Shown piece after piece: positions 8,930 to 17,202 of a stretch of DNA of 64,000 nt. Made by a program: the position numbers and the translations under genes. Within the stretch, counting starts at the first letter, position 1, and each line of letters begins with the position of its first letter. The notes under the pieces were generated by a model, which did no database searches, was not told the DNA's origin, and saw nothing but the letters and a program-made list of their open reading frames with translations. Source of the DNA: Pseudomonas helleri. GTDB lineage: Bacteria > Pseudomonadota > Gammaproteobacteria > Pseudomonadales > Pseudomonadaceae. The stretch is taken from NCBI RefSeq assembly GCF_001043025.1, contig NZ_JYLD01000014.1, positions 1-64,000 of the forward strand. Reading direction: 5' to 3'.

Positions 8930-9268
8930 TTGGATACTCTGTTCACCAAAATCATCAACCGTGAAATACCGGCCAAGATCATCTACGAGGATGATCAAGT
9001 GCTGGCTTTTCACGATATTGCCCCCCAAGCGCCGGTTCACTTTTTGGTCATTCCAAAAAAACACATCGCCACCCTCAATGACCTGACCGAAGAAGACAAG
9101 CCGCTGGCCGGGCACATTCTGTTTACCGCGCAGCGCCTGGCCAAAGAGCTGGGCTGCGAAGACGGTTTTCGCGTAGTGATGAACTGCAATGAAAATGGAG
9201 GCCAGACGGTTTACCACATTCACATGCACGTTCTGGGTCAACGCCAGATGAACTGGCCGCCGGGCTGA
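8930..9268 (+). CDS. HIT family nucleotide-binding hydrolase
   Basis: Histidine-triad protein (HinT branch), a purine nucleoside phosphoramidase. The 112 residues end with the triad HIHMHVLGQRQMNWPPG. The best start is the TTG at 8930: it gives LDTLFTKIINREIPAK, the expected N-terminus, with a GGAG RBS (cacggagacaacgc) at the right distance. The GTG at 8882 would add 16 unlike residues. Its position just ahead of coq7 matches the P. aeruginosa order. Confidence 0.9.
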   Translation: MDTLFTKIINREIPAKIIYEDDQVLAFHDIAPQAPVHFLVIPKKHIATLNDLTEEDKPLAGHILFTAQRLAKELGCEDGFRVVMNCNENGGQTVYHIHMHVLGQRQMNWPPG

Positions 9269-9291
9269 TTGCTCTGCCCGCCCGTACACAC

Positions 9292-9311
9292 CGTGGGAGC
9301 CACCGCTCCCA
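9292..9311. repeat. hairpin downstream of the HIT gene
   Basis: Perfect inverted repeat gtgggagc/gctcccac with a 4-base loop. The gtgggagc wording is the outer part of the common Pseudomonas REP unit also seen at the right edge of the window. It could act as a weak terminator but has no T run. Confidence 0.5.
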
Positions 9312-9390
9312 CGCCGACGCATGATCCAACGCAAACCCTGCCTACGCGTTTGAGGTAAACTGACCACCGTGATTTTTTCCGGAGGTAAGC

Positions 9391-10038
9391 ATGACTACCC
9401 AACGTCACTACTCGCCGATTGACCGTCTCCTGTTGCAAGCCGATACCGCCATGCGCACCCTGCTGCCCTTCAGTGGTCAGCCGCATCGCCCTTCCCCGGC
9501 CATTGTCAAAACCGAAAAGCCGCTCGATGAAAAAACCGCCCGCCACGTGGCCGGGCTGATGCGCATCAACCATACCGGCGAGGTATGCGCCCAAGCGCTG
9601 TACCAAGGGCAGGCCTTAACCGCCAAGTTACCGCACGTGCGCGAAGCGATGGAACATGCCGCTGAAGAAGAAATCGACCACTTGGCCTGGTGCGAACACC
9701 GTATCCACCAACTGGGCAGCCATACCAGCGTGCTCAACCCGCTGTTCTACGGCATGTCATTTGGCATTGGTGCCGTCGCCGGCCTGATCAGCGACAAAGT
9801 CAGCCTCGGCTTTGTTGCCGCGACTGAAGACCAAGTGTGCAAACACCTCAACGAGCACCTTGAGCAACTGCCTGCCGAAGATGAAAAATCCCGCGCTATC
9901 CTCGAGCAGATGCGCCTCGACGAAGAACAGCACGCCGAGTCAGCATTGAATGCAGGCGGCTACCGCTTCCCGGCGCCGGTAAAATTTGGCATGAGCCTGC
10001 TGGCGAAAGTCATGACCAAAAGCACCTATCGCATCTGA
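9391..10038 (+). CDS. coq7: demethoxyubiquinone hydroxylase Coq7
   Basis: Di-iron hydroxylase for a late ring hydroxylation in ubiquinone biosynthesis. The 215-residue protein has the ferritin-like iron ligands in INHTGEVCAQALYQGQ, EEEIDHLAWCEHRI (ExxH) and DEEQHAESAL (second ExxH). A strong RBS ccggaggtaagc precedes the ATG. It is convergent with speD; a symmetrical terminator separates them. Confidence 0.95.
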   Translation: MTTQRHYSPIDRLLLQADTAMRTLLPFSGQPHRPSPAIVKTEKPLDEKTARHVAGLMRINHTGEVCAQALYQGQALTAKLPHVREAMEHAAEEEIDHLAWCEHRIHQLGSHTSVLNPLFYGMSFGIGAVAGLISDKVSLGFVAATEDQVCKHLNEHLEQLPAEDEKSRAILEQMRLDEEQHAESALNAGGYRFPAPVKFGMSLLAKVMTKSTYRI

Positions 10039-10056
10039 TCCCGGCATCCAAGCCAT

Positions 10057-10094
10057 AAAAAAGGCGGTTACCTCTCGGTAGCCGCCTTTTTTTG
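10057..10094. terminator. bidirectional terminator between coq7 and speD
   Basis: Long hairpin: ggcggttacc (10063-10072) pairs with ggtagccgcc (10077-10086) around a tctc loop, with one T-G mismatch/wobble. It is flanked by a run of A on the left and T on the right, so it can end transcription from both convergent genes. Confidence 0.9.
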
Positions 10095-10106
10095 TTGCGC
10101 GAAAAC

Positions 10107-10898
10107 TTACCCCATATTGCGGGCGTAGAAGATTTCGAGCATTTCGTGCTTCACGCGCTCAGTGACCTGCGCACGTTGTTCAACCGACAGATTGCTGGTC
10201 GCGTCGCCGAACAGGTAATTATCCAGTTCGAAGTTCTTGAGCAGCATCTTGGTGTGGAACAGGTTTTCCTGGTACACGTTCACGTCGGTCATCTGGTAAC
10301 CGTCGCGGGTGTCTTCGGAGAGGTAGTTCTGGATCGAGTTGATCTCGTGATCGATGAAGTGCTTTTTGCCTTCTACGTCACGGGTAAAACCACGCACACG
10401 ATAGTCGACCGTCACGATATCCGAATCAAACTGATGGATCAGATAGTTGAGAGCTTTAAGCGGTGAAATAACGCCGCACGTCGACACGTCAATATCCACA
10501 CGGAAAGTCGCAATACCGTCCACAGGATGAATCTCTGGATAGGTGTGCACCGTGATATGACTTTTGTCGAGATGACCCAAAATGGTCTCTGGCAGCGGGC
10601 CAGGGGATTCTTCGATCTGGCTTTCGGTAGGCGTTACCGGCTGCTCAGAAATCAGAATAGTGACGCTGGCGCCTTGTGGATCGTAATCCTGACGAGCGAT
10701 GTTCAGGATATTGGCCCCAATGATATCGACCACATCTGTGAGGATCTGCGTCAGGCGTTCTGCGTCGTACTCTTGATTGATGTACTCAACGTATGCCTGC
10801 TGGTCTTGCGGGGTTTCCGCGTAGCAGATGTCATAGATGTTGAAGCTCAAGGTCTTTGTCAGGTTATTGAACCCGTGGAGCTTGAGTTTGCTTTTCAC
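10107..10898 (-). CDS. speD: S-adenosylmethionine decarboxylase proenzyme
   Basis: Makes decarboxylated AdoMet for spermidine synthesis. The 263-residue proenzyme is of the long enterobacterial type. Self-cleavage between K112 and S113 in DKSHITVHTYPE creates the pyruvoyl cofactor. A second conserved block is DVSTCGVISPLKAL. Length and motifs match E. coli SpeD (264 aa). The 238 bases upstream, to the OsmC gene stop, hold no gene and presumably its promoter. Confidence 0.95.
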   Translation of the reverse strand: MKSKLKLHGFNNLTKTLSFNIYDICYAETPQDQQAYVEYINQEYDAERLTQILTDVVDIIGANILNIARQDYDPQGASVTILISEQPVTPTESQIEESPGPLPETILGHLDKSHITVHTYPEIHPVDGIATFRVDIDVSTCGVISPLKALNYLIHQFDSDIVTVDYRVRGFTRDVEGKKHFIDHEINSIQNYLSEDTRDGYQMTDVNVYQENLFHTKMLLKNFELDNYLFGDATSNLSVEQRAQVTERVKHEMLEIFYARNMG

Positions 10899-11136
10899 CG
10901 TTATAAAACTCTCTATGTCGATGCGGCTCGGCCGCGTGATCCAGCATGCCCGTCAAGTGCGTGGACGCACCTGCGTAGGACGGTTAACACCTCTTCGCGA
11001 TGGCGATTTTGGTTATTTGTTCGGACGTGAGCCGGGGTTATTCCCTGCCACTGCCCTTAAAAAAGTGGCGCATTATGCAGACGTCAGCTTCTGATCGCCA
11101 GAGTCTGCAATGCTTTTATGTAAATTGGATGTCGGC

Positions 11137-11562
11137 TCAGCCTAGCTCAACAATTTCATAGTCGTGGCTGATAGCTACACCTGCTGCGCCCAGCATGATC
11201 GACGCCGAGCAATATTTCTCGGCAGACAGCTCGATCGCACGCTTGACCTGAGCTTCTTTCAAGCCGCGGCCCTTGACGACAAAGTGCAGGTGAATTTTGG
11301 TGAACACTTTTGGGTCTTCAGTGGCGCGTTCCGCTTCCAGAAAAGCCTCGCAGCTTTCAACCGGCTGACGCGACTTTTTAAGGATACTGACGACATCAAA
11401 GTTACTGCAGCCACCGAGCCCAAGCAGGAGCATTTCCATAGGCCGTACGCCCAGGTTACGACCGCCACTCTCAGGAGGGCCGTCCATGACAACCACATGG
11501 CCGCTCCCTGATTCGCCCAGAAACATGGCTTCACCAGCCCATTGAATGCGTGCCTTCATCAC
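11137..11562 (-). CDS. OsmC family protein
   Basis: A 141-residue OsmC/YhfA-type protein. The conserved Cys in GLGGCSNFDVVSIL (near residue 53) is present. A second thiol in KYCSASIMLGAAG (near residue 115) fits the two-cysteine peroxidatic pattern of the superfamily, but the YhfA branch has no proven peroxidase role. It is divergent from vfr, as in P. aeruginosa (PA0653). Confidence 0.85.
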   Translation of the reverse strand: MMKARIQWAGEAMFLGESGSGHVVVMDGPPESGGRNLGVRPMEMLLLGLGGCSNFDVVSILKKSRQPVESCEAFLEAERATEDPKVFTKIHLHFVVKGRGLKEAQVKRAIELSAEKYCSASIMLGAAGVAISHDYEIVELG

Positions 11563-11693
11563 CCAGACTCCACTGTTCTAAAAGGGGCGCCAGCTTAGCA
11601 CAGGGCCTGAAAGCGGTGACTCACCGCACCAAAGGCTTTATCCGTCAGCCCATAATAAAAAATCTACAAACCATACAGAATCTGTCTGTTAAG

Positions 11694-11717
11694 CTGGCGC
11701 CAAATCACTGGCGCCAG
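11694..11717. promoter_or_regulatory. inverted repeat in the vfr upstream region
   Basis: Perfect inverted repeat ctggcgcc (11694-11701) / ggcgccag (11710-11717) around aaatcact, about 64 bases before the vfr start. It could be an operator or a leader hairpin. It does not match the usual Vfr/CRP site (TGTGA-N6-TCACA), so autoregulation is not shown by it. Confidence 0.4.
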
Positions 11718-11780
11718 CCAGCCAGCGCTCTCTATATAAATAGATCTGCCCCTTACTGTGTACGCTTTCGGGATACAACC

Positions 11781-12425
11781 ATGGTTGCTATTACCCCTCT
11801 ATCCAAGATCAAGAATCTCGACAAATTTTTGACTCATTGCCAACGCAGACGCTATCCAACCAAGAGCAATATCATCTGCGCAGGCGAACACTCACACACG
11901 CTGTTTTTCATCCTCAAAGGCTCTGTCACCATCCTGATTGAGGACGACGAAGGGCGCGAGATGATCATTGCCTACCTCAACTCAGGCGACTTTATTGGCG
12001 AGCTGGGTTTGTTTGAACAGGCAGGGCAAGAACAACCCCGCAGCGCTTGGGTTCGAGCCAAGACTGAATGCGAAGTCGCAGAAATCAGCTACGTAAAGTT
12101 CCGAGAGTACGCACAACAAGAACCCGAGATTCTTTACTCCCTGAGCGGCCAGATTGCTCAGCGTTTACGTAATACCACCCGCAAGGTGGGCGACTTGGCG
12201 TTCTTTGATGTCACCGGCAGAGTCGCGCGTTGCCTGCTGGACCTGTGCAAACAACCCGACGCCATGACCCACCCGGACGGGATGCAGATCAAAATCACGC
12301 GTCAGGAAATCGGCAGAATTGTCGGCTGTTCACGAGAGATGGTCGGCCGTGTGCTCAAAGGTCTTGAAGAGCAAAACCTGGTCAGCGTCAAAGGCAAAAC
12401 CATGGTGGTGTACGGCACCCGCTAA
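11781..12425 (+). CDS. vfr: cAMP-responsive transcription factor Vfr
   Basis: CRP homologue of pseudomonads that binds cAMP and, in P. aeruginosa, controls virulence genes. The 214-residue protein has a cyclic-nucleotide domain (FILKGSVTILIEDDEGREM, SGDFIGELGLF, with the RSAWVRA phosphate pocket) and a C-terminal HTH (TRQEIGRIVGCSREMVGRVLKGL). The ATG at 11781 gives the expected MVAITPLSKIKNLDKFL start. Its stop codon overlaps the stop of the convergent ligase-like gene. Confidence 0.97.
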   Translation: MVAITPLSKIKNLDKFLTHCQRRRYPTKSNIICAGEHSHTLFFILKGSVTILIEDDEGREMIIAYLNSGDFIGELGLFEQAGQEQPRSAWVRAKTECEVAEISYVKFREYAQQEPEILYSLSGQIAQRLRNTTRKVGDLAFFDVTGRVARCLLDLCKQPDAMTHPDGMQIKITRQEIGRIVGCSREMVGRVLKGLEEQNLVSVKGKTMVVYGTR

Positions 12426-13123
12426 GGGCGCAGCAGGGGCGCCAGAATCTGTTGATAACTGGCACCCAGGCGCTCGAAGAAATCGGGCGCGGCAAACACT
12501 TCATGCAAGGCAATATGGCTGTCAGCGAGGCAGTGTTTGCCTTGCGCACAGCGCTGATTGAAACGATTAACGGCAGCCACCATCGACTCACGTTCATCCT
12601 CAACCAGCAGTGCACCGTGCACCAGACCTACAGGCCGTTGGCCGCCCTGGCTTTGGCGCCAGCGCTGAGCCGTGCCAACCAGTTTGCGGGCATTGAGATT
12701 GACGTTAAAACGGCCATCACAAAAGGCGCCTTCGACTTCGCCTAAAGACGCCGTGCCGCCCAAAGCCGTCAACAGATCACAGATCGGGTCACACAAGCGG
12801 CGATAGGCCGTTTCGATACGACCGTGATCGCCTTCGCTGCGGGGCGGTGCATACACCAGCGCGATATTGACGGTAGAAGGCGATTGAGGAACAGGCTCTC
12901 CGCCCGTCTCACGCAGCAGAATCGGCCAACCACTGGCGGCCAATTCAATACTGGCCTCATCAAACCCGGCCGACCGGCTCAAGCGCCGAGGCATCACCAG
13001 CGCCCGGTCAGTAGGCTGCCATAACAGCAAACCCGCCTCCTCATTCCCAGCACACACCGAGGCCAGCAAATCCTGCTCGGCTTTAAGACCTGCTTCAACG
13101 GTGAGTTGCTGGATAAGCGCCAT
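12422..13123 (-). CDS. lipoate-protein ligase A-family protein
   Basis: A 233-residue protein with the biotin/lipoate ligase fold. Visible are LLRETGGEPVPQSPSTVNIAL (equivalent of the RRxxGG substrate motif, here with ETGGE) and ARKLVGTAQRW, whose lysine matches the catalytic lysine of the NGRK-x-SGNA motif. It is shorter than E. coli LplA and lacks its C-terminal domain, so it may be a lipoyl/octanoyl transferase or a non-lipoate acyltransferase. It ends inside the vfr stop codon (4-base convergent overlap) and lies just upstream of trpC in the same direction. Confidence 0.75.
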   Translation of the reverse strand: MALIQQLTVEAGLKAEQDLLASVCAGNEEAGLLLWQPTDRALVMPRRLSRSAGFDEASIELAASGWPILLRETGGEPVPQSPSTVNIALVYAPPRSEGDHGRIETAYRRLCDPICDLLTALGGTASLGEVEGAFCDGRFNVNLNARKLVGTAQRWRQSQGGQRPVGLVHGALLVEDERESMVAAVNRFNQRCAQGKHCLADSHIALHEVFAAPDFFERLGASYQQILAPLLRP

Positions 13124-13148
13124 AGAGACCTGCCTGACACAAAACGGG

Positions 13149-13985
13149 TTAATCCAGCGTCGAGCCTGTCACATGCACGCTACGCTCCGGAAAGAACAAA
13201 CGCTGCAGCTCAACACCTGGCTGCTCAGCGCGCATAAACACCTCACCGACGAGGAACGAATACACCTCGCTGATTTCCATCAGCTCAACGTCGGCCCGGT
13301 TGAGAATCCCGCTTTCAGTGATCACCAAGCGATCACGCGGCACCCGTGGCAACAAGTCCAGCGTGGTTTCCAGGCTGACCTCAAAGGTGTGCAAATTGCG
13401 ATTGTTGATACCCACCAGCGGGGTATCCAGGGTCTTCAAGGCACGTTCCAGTTCATCGGCATCGTGCACTTCAACCAGCACATCCAGGTTGACGCTTTTG
13501 GCAACGGCAGCCAGCTCGGCCATCTTCACGTCATCCAGCGCAGAGACGATCAGCAAAACGCAGTCCGCCCCCAATGCGCGCGCTTCAACGATCTGATAAG
13601 GATCGATCATGAAGTCCTTGCGGATCACCGGCAACTTGCACGCCGCACGGGCTTGTTGCAGGTATGCATCGGCGCCCTGAAAGTAGTCAACGTCGGTCAA
13701 CACCGACAAACACGTTGCGCCGCCCAGCTCATAACTTTTGGCAATGTCGGCCGGAACAAAATCTTCACGGATCACGCCCTTGCTCGGCGATGCCTTTTTG
13801 ATCTCGGCAATCACCGCCGGTTGCTTCAGTTTGGCCTGGGCCAACAAGGCTTTGGCAAAACCGCGTACAGGATCTGCCTGAGCCGCCAGACCTTCAAGCT
13901 CCGCCAGGCTCACGCGTGCGCTGCGCTCGGCGACTTCTTGAACTTTACGCGCCAGAATTTTTTCCAGAACGGTAGGCACACTCAT
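13149..13985 (-). CDS. trpC: indole-3-glycerol phosphate synthase
   Basis: Closes the indole ring in tryptophan biosynthesis. The 278-residue TIM barrel shows AEIKKASPSKGVIRED, LSVLTDVDYFQGADAYL, IRKDFMIDPYQI, GINNRNLHTFEV and ITESGI, all family hallmarks. It is a stand-alone enzyme, not fused to TrpF. Its start overlaps the trpD stop by 4 bases, so it is translationally coupled within trpEGDC. Confidence 0.97.
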   Translation of the reverse strand: MSVPTVLEKILARKVQEVAERSARVSLAELEGLAAQADPVRGFAKALLAQAKLKQPAVIAEIKKASPSKGVIREDFVPADIAKSYELGGATCLSVLTDVDYFQGADAYLQQARAACKLPVIRKDFMIDPYQIVEARALGADCVLLIVSALDDVKMAELAAVAKSVNLDVLVEVHDADELERALKTLDTPLVGINNRNLHTFEVSLETTLDLLPRVPRDRLVITESGILNRADVELMEISEVYSFLVGEVFMRAEQPGVELQRLFFPERSVHVTGSTLD

Positions 13986-15031
13986 GCTTCATTCTCCTGC
14001 TTGAAGATCGCGGTAAAGGCGCCCAGCTCTTCGAGTTTTTCTCGCGCCAGACCTGTGTGCAACGCATCGTGGGCCAAGGCCACACCCTCTTTGAGCGTGT
14101 AGGCAAGGTCAGCGGCATACAACGCAGCGCCTGCATTGAGTACGATCATTTCAGCGGCCTTCTGGCCCGCCTCAGTTTTGCGACGGCCCAAGGCATCGCG
14201 GATCAGCTCCAATGATTGCGCCGGGCTATCCACCACCAGGCCAAACAAACTCTGGCTCTTTATACCCAAGTCTTCTGGCTGAACCCAGTACTCAGTGATT
14301 TCACCTTTTTTCAGCTCGGCTACAAACGTTGGCGCGGCCAGGCTGAACTCATCCAGACCGTCTTGCGAATGCACCACCAGCACGTGTTTGCTGCCCAGAC
14401 GCTGCAACACTTCAGCCAGCGGACGGCACAGCGCCTGGTTGAACACCCCGACCACTTGATGCAACACACCAGCCGGATTCGTAAGCGGGCCAAGCATGTT
14501 GAACAAGGTGCGCAGCCCCAGGTCGCGACGCGGGACCGCCGCGTGCTTCATGGCGCCGTGATGAGACTGGGCAAACATAAAGCCAATGCCGACGCTGTCG
14601 ATGCAACGCGCCACCTGAACAGGTGTCAGGTTCAGGTACACACCGGCGGCCTCAAGCAGATCGGCACTGCCGCTCTTGCCCGACACCGCACGGTTACCGT
14701 GTTTGGCCACCGTGCAACCTGCAGCAGAAATCACCAGGGCAGACGCCGTGGAGACGTTGAAAATGTTCGCGCCATCGCCCCCGGTGCCGACGATATCCAC
14801 CACGCCGTCCAGGGTATTGAGCTCGACCTTGTCCGCCAACTCACGCATGGCCGTGACGGCACCGACGATTTCGTCGATGCTCTCGCTCTTCATGCGCATG
14901 CCCATCATGAACGCGCCAATCTGCGCTTCGGTACATTTGCCGGTCATGATGTCGCGCATCACATCGCGCATCTCGGCTTCGCTCAAATCAAGGTGACCGA
15001 CGATACGGCTCAAGGCTGTTTTGATATCCAT
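13982..15031 (-). CDS. trpD: anthranilate phosphoribosyltransferase
   Basis: Joins anthranilate and PRPP. The 349-residue protein has the glycine-rich PRPP motif DIVGTGGDGANIFNVSTASA, the KHGNRAVSGKSGSAD block and the metal/anthranilate region. It is a stand-alone enzyme, as usual in Pseudomonas, and sits 9 bases after trpG. Confidence 0.97.
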   Translation of the reverse strand: MDIKTALSRIVGHLDLSEAEMRDVMRDIMTGKCTEAQIGAFMMGMRMKSESIDEIVGAVTAMRELADKVELNTLDGVVDIVGTGGDGANIFNVSTASALVISAAGCTVAKHGNRAVSGKSGSADLLEAAGVYLNLTPVQVARCIDSVGIGFMFAQSHHGAMKHAAVPRRDLGLRTLFNMLGPLTNPAGVLHQVVGVFNQALCRPLAEVLQRLGSKHVLVVHSQDGLDEFSLAAPTFVAELKKGEITEYWVQPEDLGIKSQSLFGLVVDSPAQSLELIRDALGRRKTEAGQKAAEMIVLNAGAALYAADLAYTLKEGVALAHDALHTGLAREKLEELGAFTAIFKQENEA

Positions 15032-15040
15032 AAGAAGTCC

Positions 15041-15634
15041 TTAGCGCGTGCCGCCAGTTTGTTTGAGGAAGTTAGCGAACAGTTCGTGGCCCTGCTCAGT
15101 CAGAATCGACTCCGGGTGAAATTGCACCCCTTCGATGTTCAGCGTTTTGTGGCGCAGGCCCATGATCTCGTCAACCGAACCATCGGCATGTTGCGTCCAG
15201 GCCGTGAGTTCCAGGCACTCCGGAAGGGTTTCGCGCTTGACCACCAGCGAGTGGTAACGCGTCACGGTCAGCGGGTTGTTCAGGCCCTGGAATACACCCG
15301 TGTCCAGGTGATAGACCGGGCTGGTTTTACCGTGCATCACTTGCCGGGCGCGAACCACGTCACCGCCAAAAGCCTGGCCGATGGACTGATGGCCCAGGCA
15401 CACACCCAGAATCGGCAGCTTGCCGGCAAAGTACTTGATCGCTTCAAGGGAAATGCCCGCCTCGTTAGGCGTGCACGGGCCGGGCGAGACCACAATGCGT
15501 TCAGGCTTGAGCGCCTCGATCTGGGCCACGGTCAATTCGTCGTTGCGCACCACTTTGACCTCGGCACCCAACTCGCCGAGGTATTGCACAACGTTGTAAG
15601 TAAAAGAGTCGTAATTGTCGATCATCAGCAACAT
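15041..15634 (-). CDS. trpG: anthranilate synthase component II (glutamine amidotransferase)
   Basis: Supplies ammonia from glutamine to TrpE. The 197-residue class I amidotransferase has the nucleophile cysteine in ILGVCLGHQSIGQAFGG and the His/Glu pair in GVQFHPES. Its start lies 11 bases from the trpE stop. In P. aeruginosa a tailocin cluster sits at this junction; here nothing does. Confidence 0.97.
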   Translation of the reverse strand: MLLMIDNYDSFTYNVVQYLGELGAEVKVVRNDELTVAQIEALKPERIVVSPGPCTPNEAGISLEAIKYFAGKLPILGVCLGHQSIGQAFGGDVVRARQVMHGKTSPVYHLDTGVFQGLNNPLTVTRYHSLVVKRETLPECLELTAWTQHADGSVDEIMGLRHKTLNIEGVQFHPESILTEQGHELFANFLKQTGGTR

Positions 15635-15645
15635 GGCAAAGCTCC

Positions 15646-17133
15646 TCAGGCGTCGGATGCGGGGGTTTGTTCAGCGAGCGCTACGGCACGAAACATCGCG
15701 CGACGTTTATTCAGCGTCTCTTCCCACTCCAGGGCCGGTACCGAGTCAGCGACAATGCCGCCGCCGGCTTGTACATGCAATTCGCCATCTTTGATCACGG
15801 CGGTCCGAATCGCGATGGCCGTGTCCATGTTGCCGTTCCAGGCGAAATAACCGACTGCGCCGCCATACACGCCACGCTTGACCGGTTCCAGTTCGTCGAT
15901 GATCTCCATCGCGCGAATTTTCGGCGCACCCGACAACGTGCCCGCAGGCAAAATGGCGCGCAACGCGTCCATTGCGGTCAGGCCGCTTTTGAGCTGGCCA
16001 GTGACGTTAGACACAATGTGCATCACGTTGGAGTAACGCTCGATCACCATCTTCTCGGTGAGCTTCACCGAACCGGTTTCCGAGACGCGCCCCGTGTCGT
16101 TACGACCAAGGTCAATCAGCATCAAATGCTCGGCAATTTCCTTGTCATCACCGAGCAGGTCTTTTTCCAACGCCAGGTCCGCTTCTTCCGTGGCGCCGCG
16201 TGGGCGAGTCCCGGCAATCGGGCGCACGGTAATCAGATTGTCTTCCACCCGCACCAGCACTTCCGGCGAACTGCCCACCACGTGGAAGTCACCAAAGTTG
16301 AAGAAGTACATATACGGCGTCGGGTTGAAGCAACGCAGCGCGCGGTACAGATCAATCGGCGCGGCCTTGAAGTCGATCGACATGCGCTGCGACGGCACAA
16401 CCTGCATGCAGTCGCCCGCCAGGATGTAGTCCTTGATCGTATCAACGGCTTTTTCGTAATCGGCCTGGGTGAAGCTGGAACGGAACACCGGATCAGCGGC
16501 TTGCTGCTGGGTGAAATCCAGGCCACGGCGCGGGGCAATCGGTTGGCGCAACTGCTCAAGCAACGCCTCAAGACGCGCCTGACCCTCGTCATAGGCATCG
16601 GCCTCAGACGGATCCACCAGCACAATTGCGTGCATCTTGCCGGCCAGGTTATCGAACACCACGACAGCGTCCGACACCATCAGCAAAATGTCCGGCACAC
16701 CCAGCGGGTCCGGGTTCGGGCATTTACCCAAACGCTTCTCGACATAACGCACGCAGTCGTAGCCGAAATAGCCCACCAGACCGCCGTTAAAACGCGGCAG
16801 ACCGGCAATGGTCGGTACGTTGTAACGCGCTTTGAACGCCTCAACGAAAGCCAACGGGTCTTCAACCTCGTGAGCTTCGATTTCTACACCGTCGTGGGTG
16901 ATGCGGATCTGCTGCTCATGGGCACGCAACACCGTGCGGCATGGCAAACCAATGATCGAATAACGCCCCCACTTCTCGCCGCCCTGCACCGACTCCAGCA
17001 GATAGGAGTTAGGCTGGTCGGCCAGTTTCAGGTAGATCGACAGCGGCGTGTCGAAGTCGGCAAGGGTTTCACGTGCAAGCGGGATACGGTTGTAGCCAGC
17101 AGCGGCCAAGCGCAGGAATTCTTCGCGGATCAT
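15646..17133 (-). CDS. trpE: anthranilate synthase component I
   Basis: Converts chorismate to anthranilate with TrpG. The 495-residue protein has the N-terminal LLES tryptophan-feedback motif (YLLESVQGGEKWGRYS) and the C-terminal chorismate-binding blocks IAGTRPRGATEEAD, LIDLGRNDTGRVS and GTLSGAPKIRAMEIIDELEP. The 69 bases upstream to gph show no leader peptide with tandem Trp codons, so attenuation is not visible here. It is co-directional with rpe-gph upstream. Confidence 0.97.
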   Translation of the reverse strand: MIREEFLRLAAAGYNRIPLARETLADFDTPLSIYLKLADQPNSYLLESVQGGEKWGRYSIIGLPCRTVLRAHEQQIRITHDGVEIEAHEVEDPLAFVEAFKARYNVPTIAGLPRFNGGLVGYFGYDCVRYVEKRLGKCPNPDPLGVPDILLMVSDAVVVFDNLAGKMHAIVLVDPSEADAYDEGQARLEALLEQLRQPIAPRRGLDFTQQQAADPVFRSSFTQADYEKAVDTIKDYILAGDCMQVVPSQRMSIDFKAAPIDLYRALRCFNPTPYMYFFNFGDFHVVGSSPEVLVRVEDNLITVRPIAGTRPRGATEEADLALEKDLLGDDKEIAEHLMLIDLGRNDTGRVSETGSVKLTEKMVIERYSNVMHIVSNVTGQLKSGLTAMDALRAILPAGTLSGAPKIRAMEIIDELEPVKRGVYGGAVGYFAWNGNMDTAIAIRTAVIKDGELHVQAGGGIVADSVPALEWEETLNKRRAMFRAVALAEQTPASDA

Positions 17134-17202
17134 GAGGTGCCTCGTGGTCTGAGGTAAAACAGTCAGGTATGCAAACGTGCCGGATCTCCGGCCAGATAAA
17201 AG

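Noticed and set aside
11702..11709. A Vfr autoregulatory site
   Set aside because: The aaatcact loop has only half of a CRP-type site and lacks the TGTGA partner.
17134..17202. A trp attenuator leader peptide ahead of trpE
   Set aside because: The 69 bases contain no short frame with tandem Trp codons and no clear terminator/antiterminator pair. Attenuation of trpE is known in P. putida but is not visible at this location.
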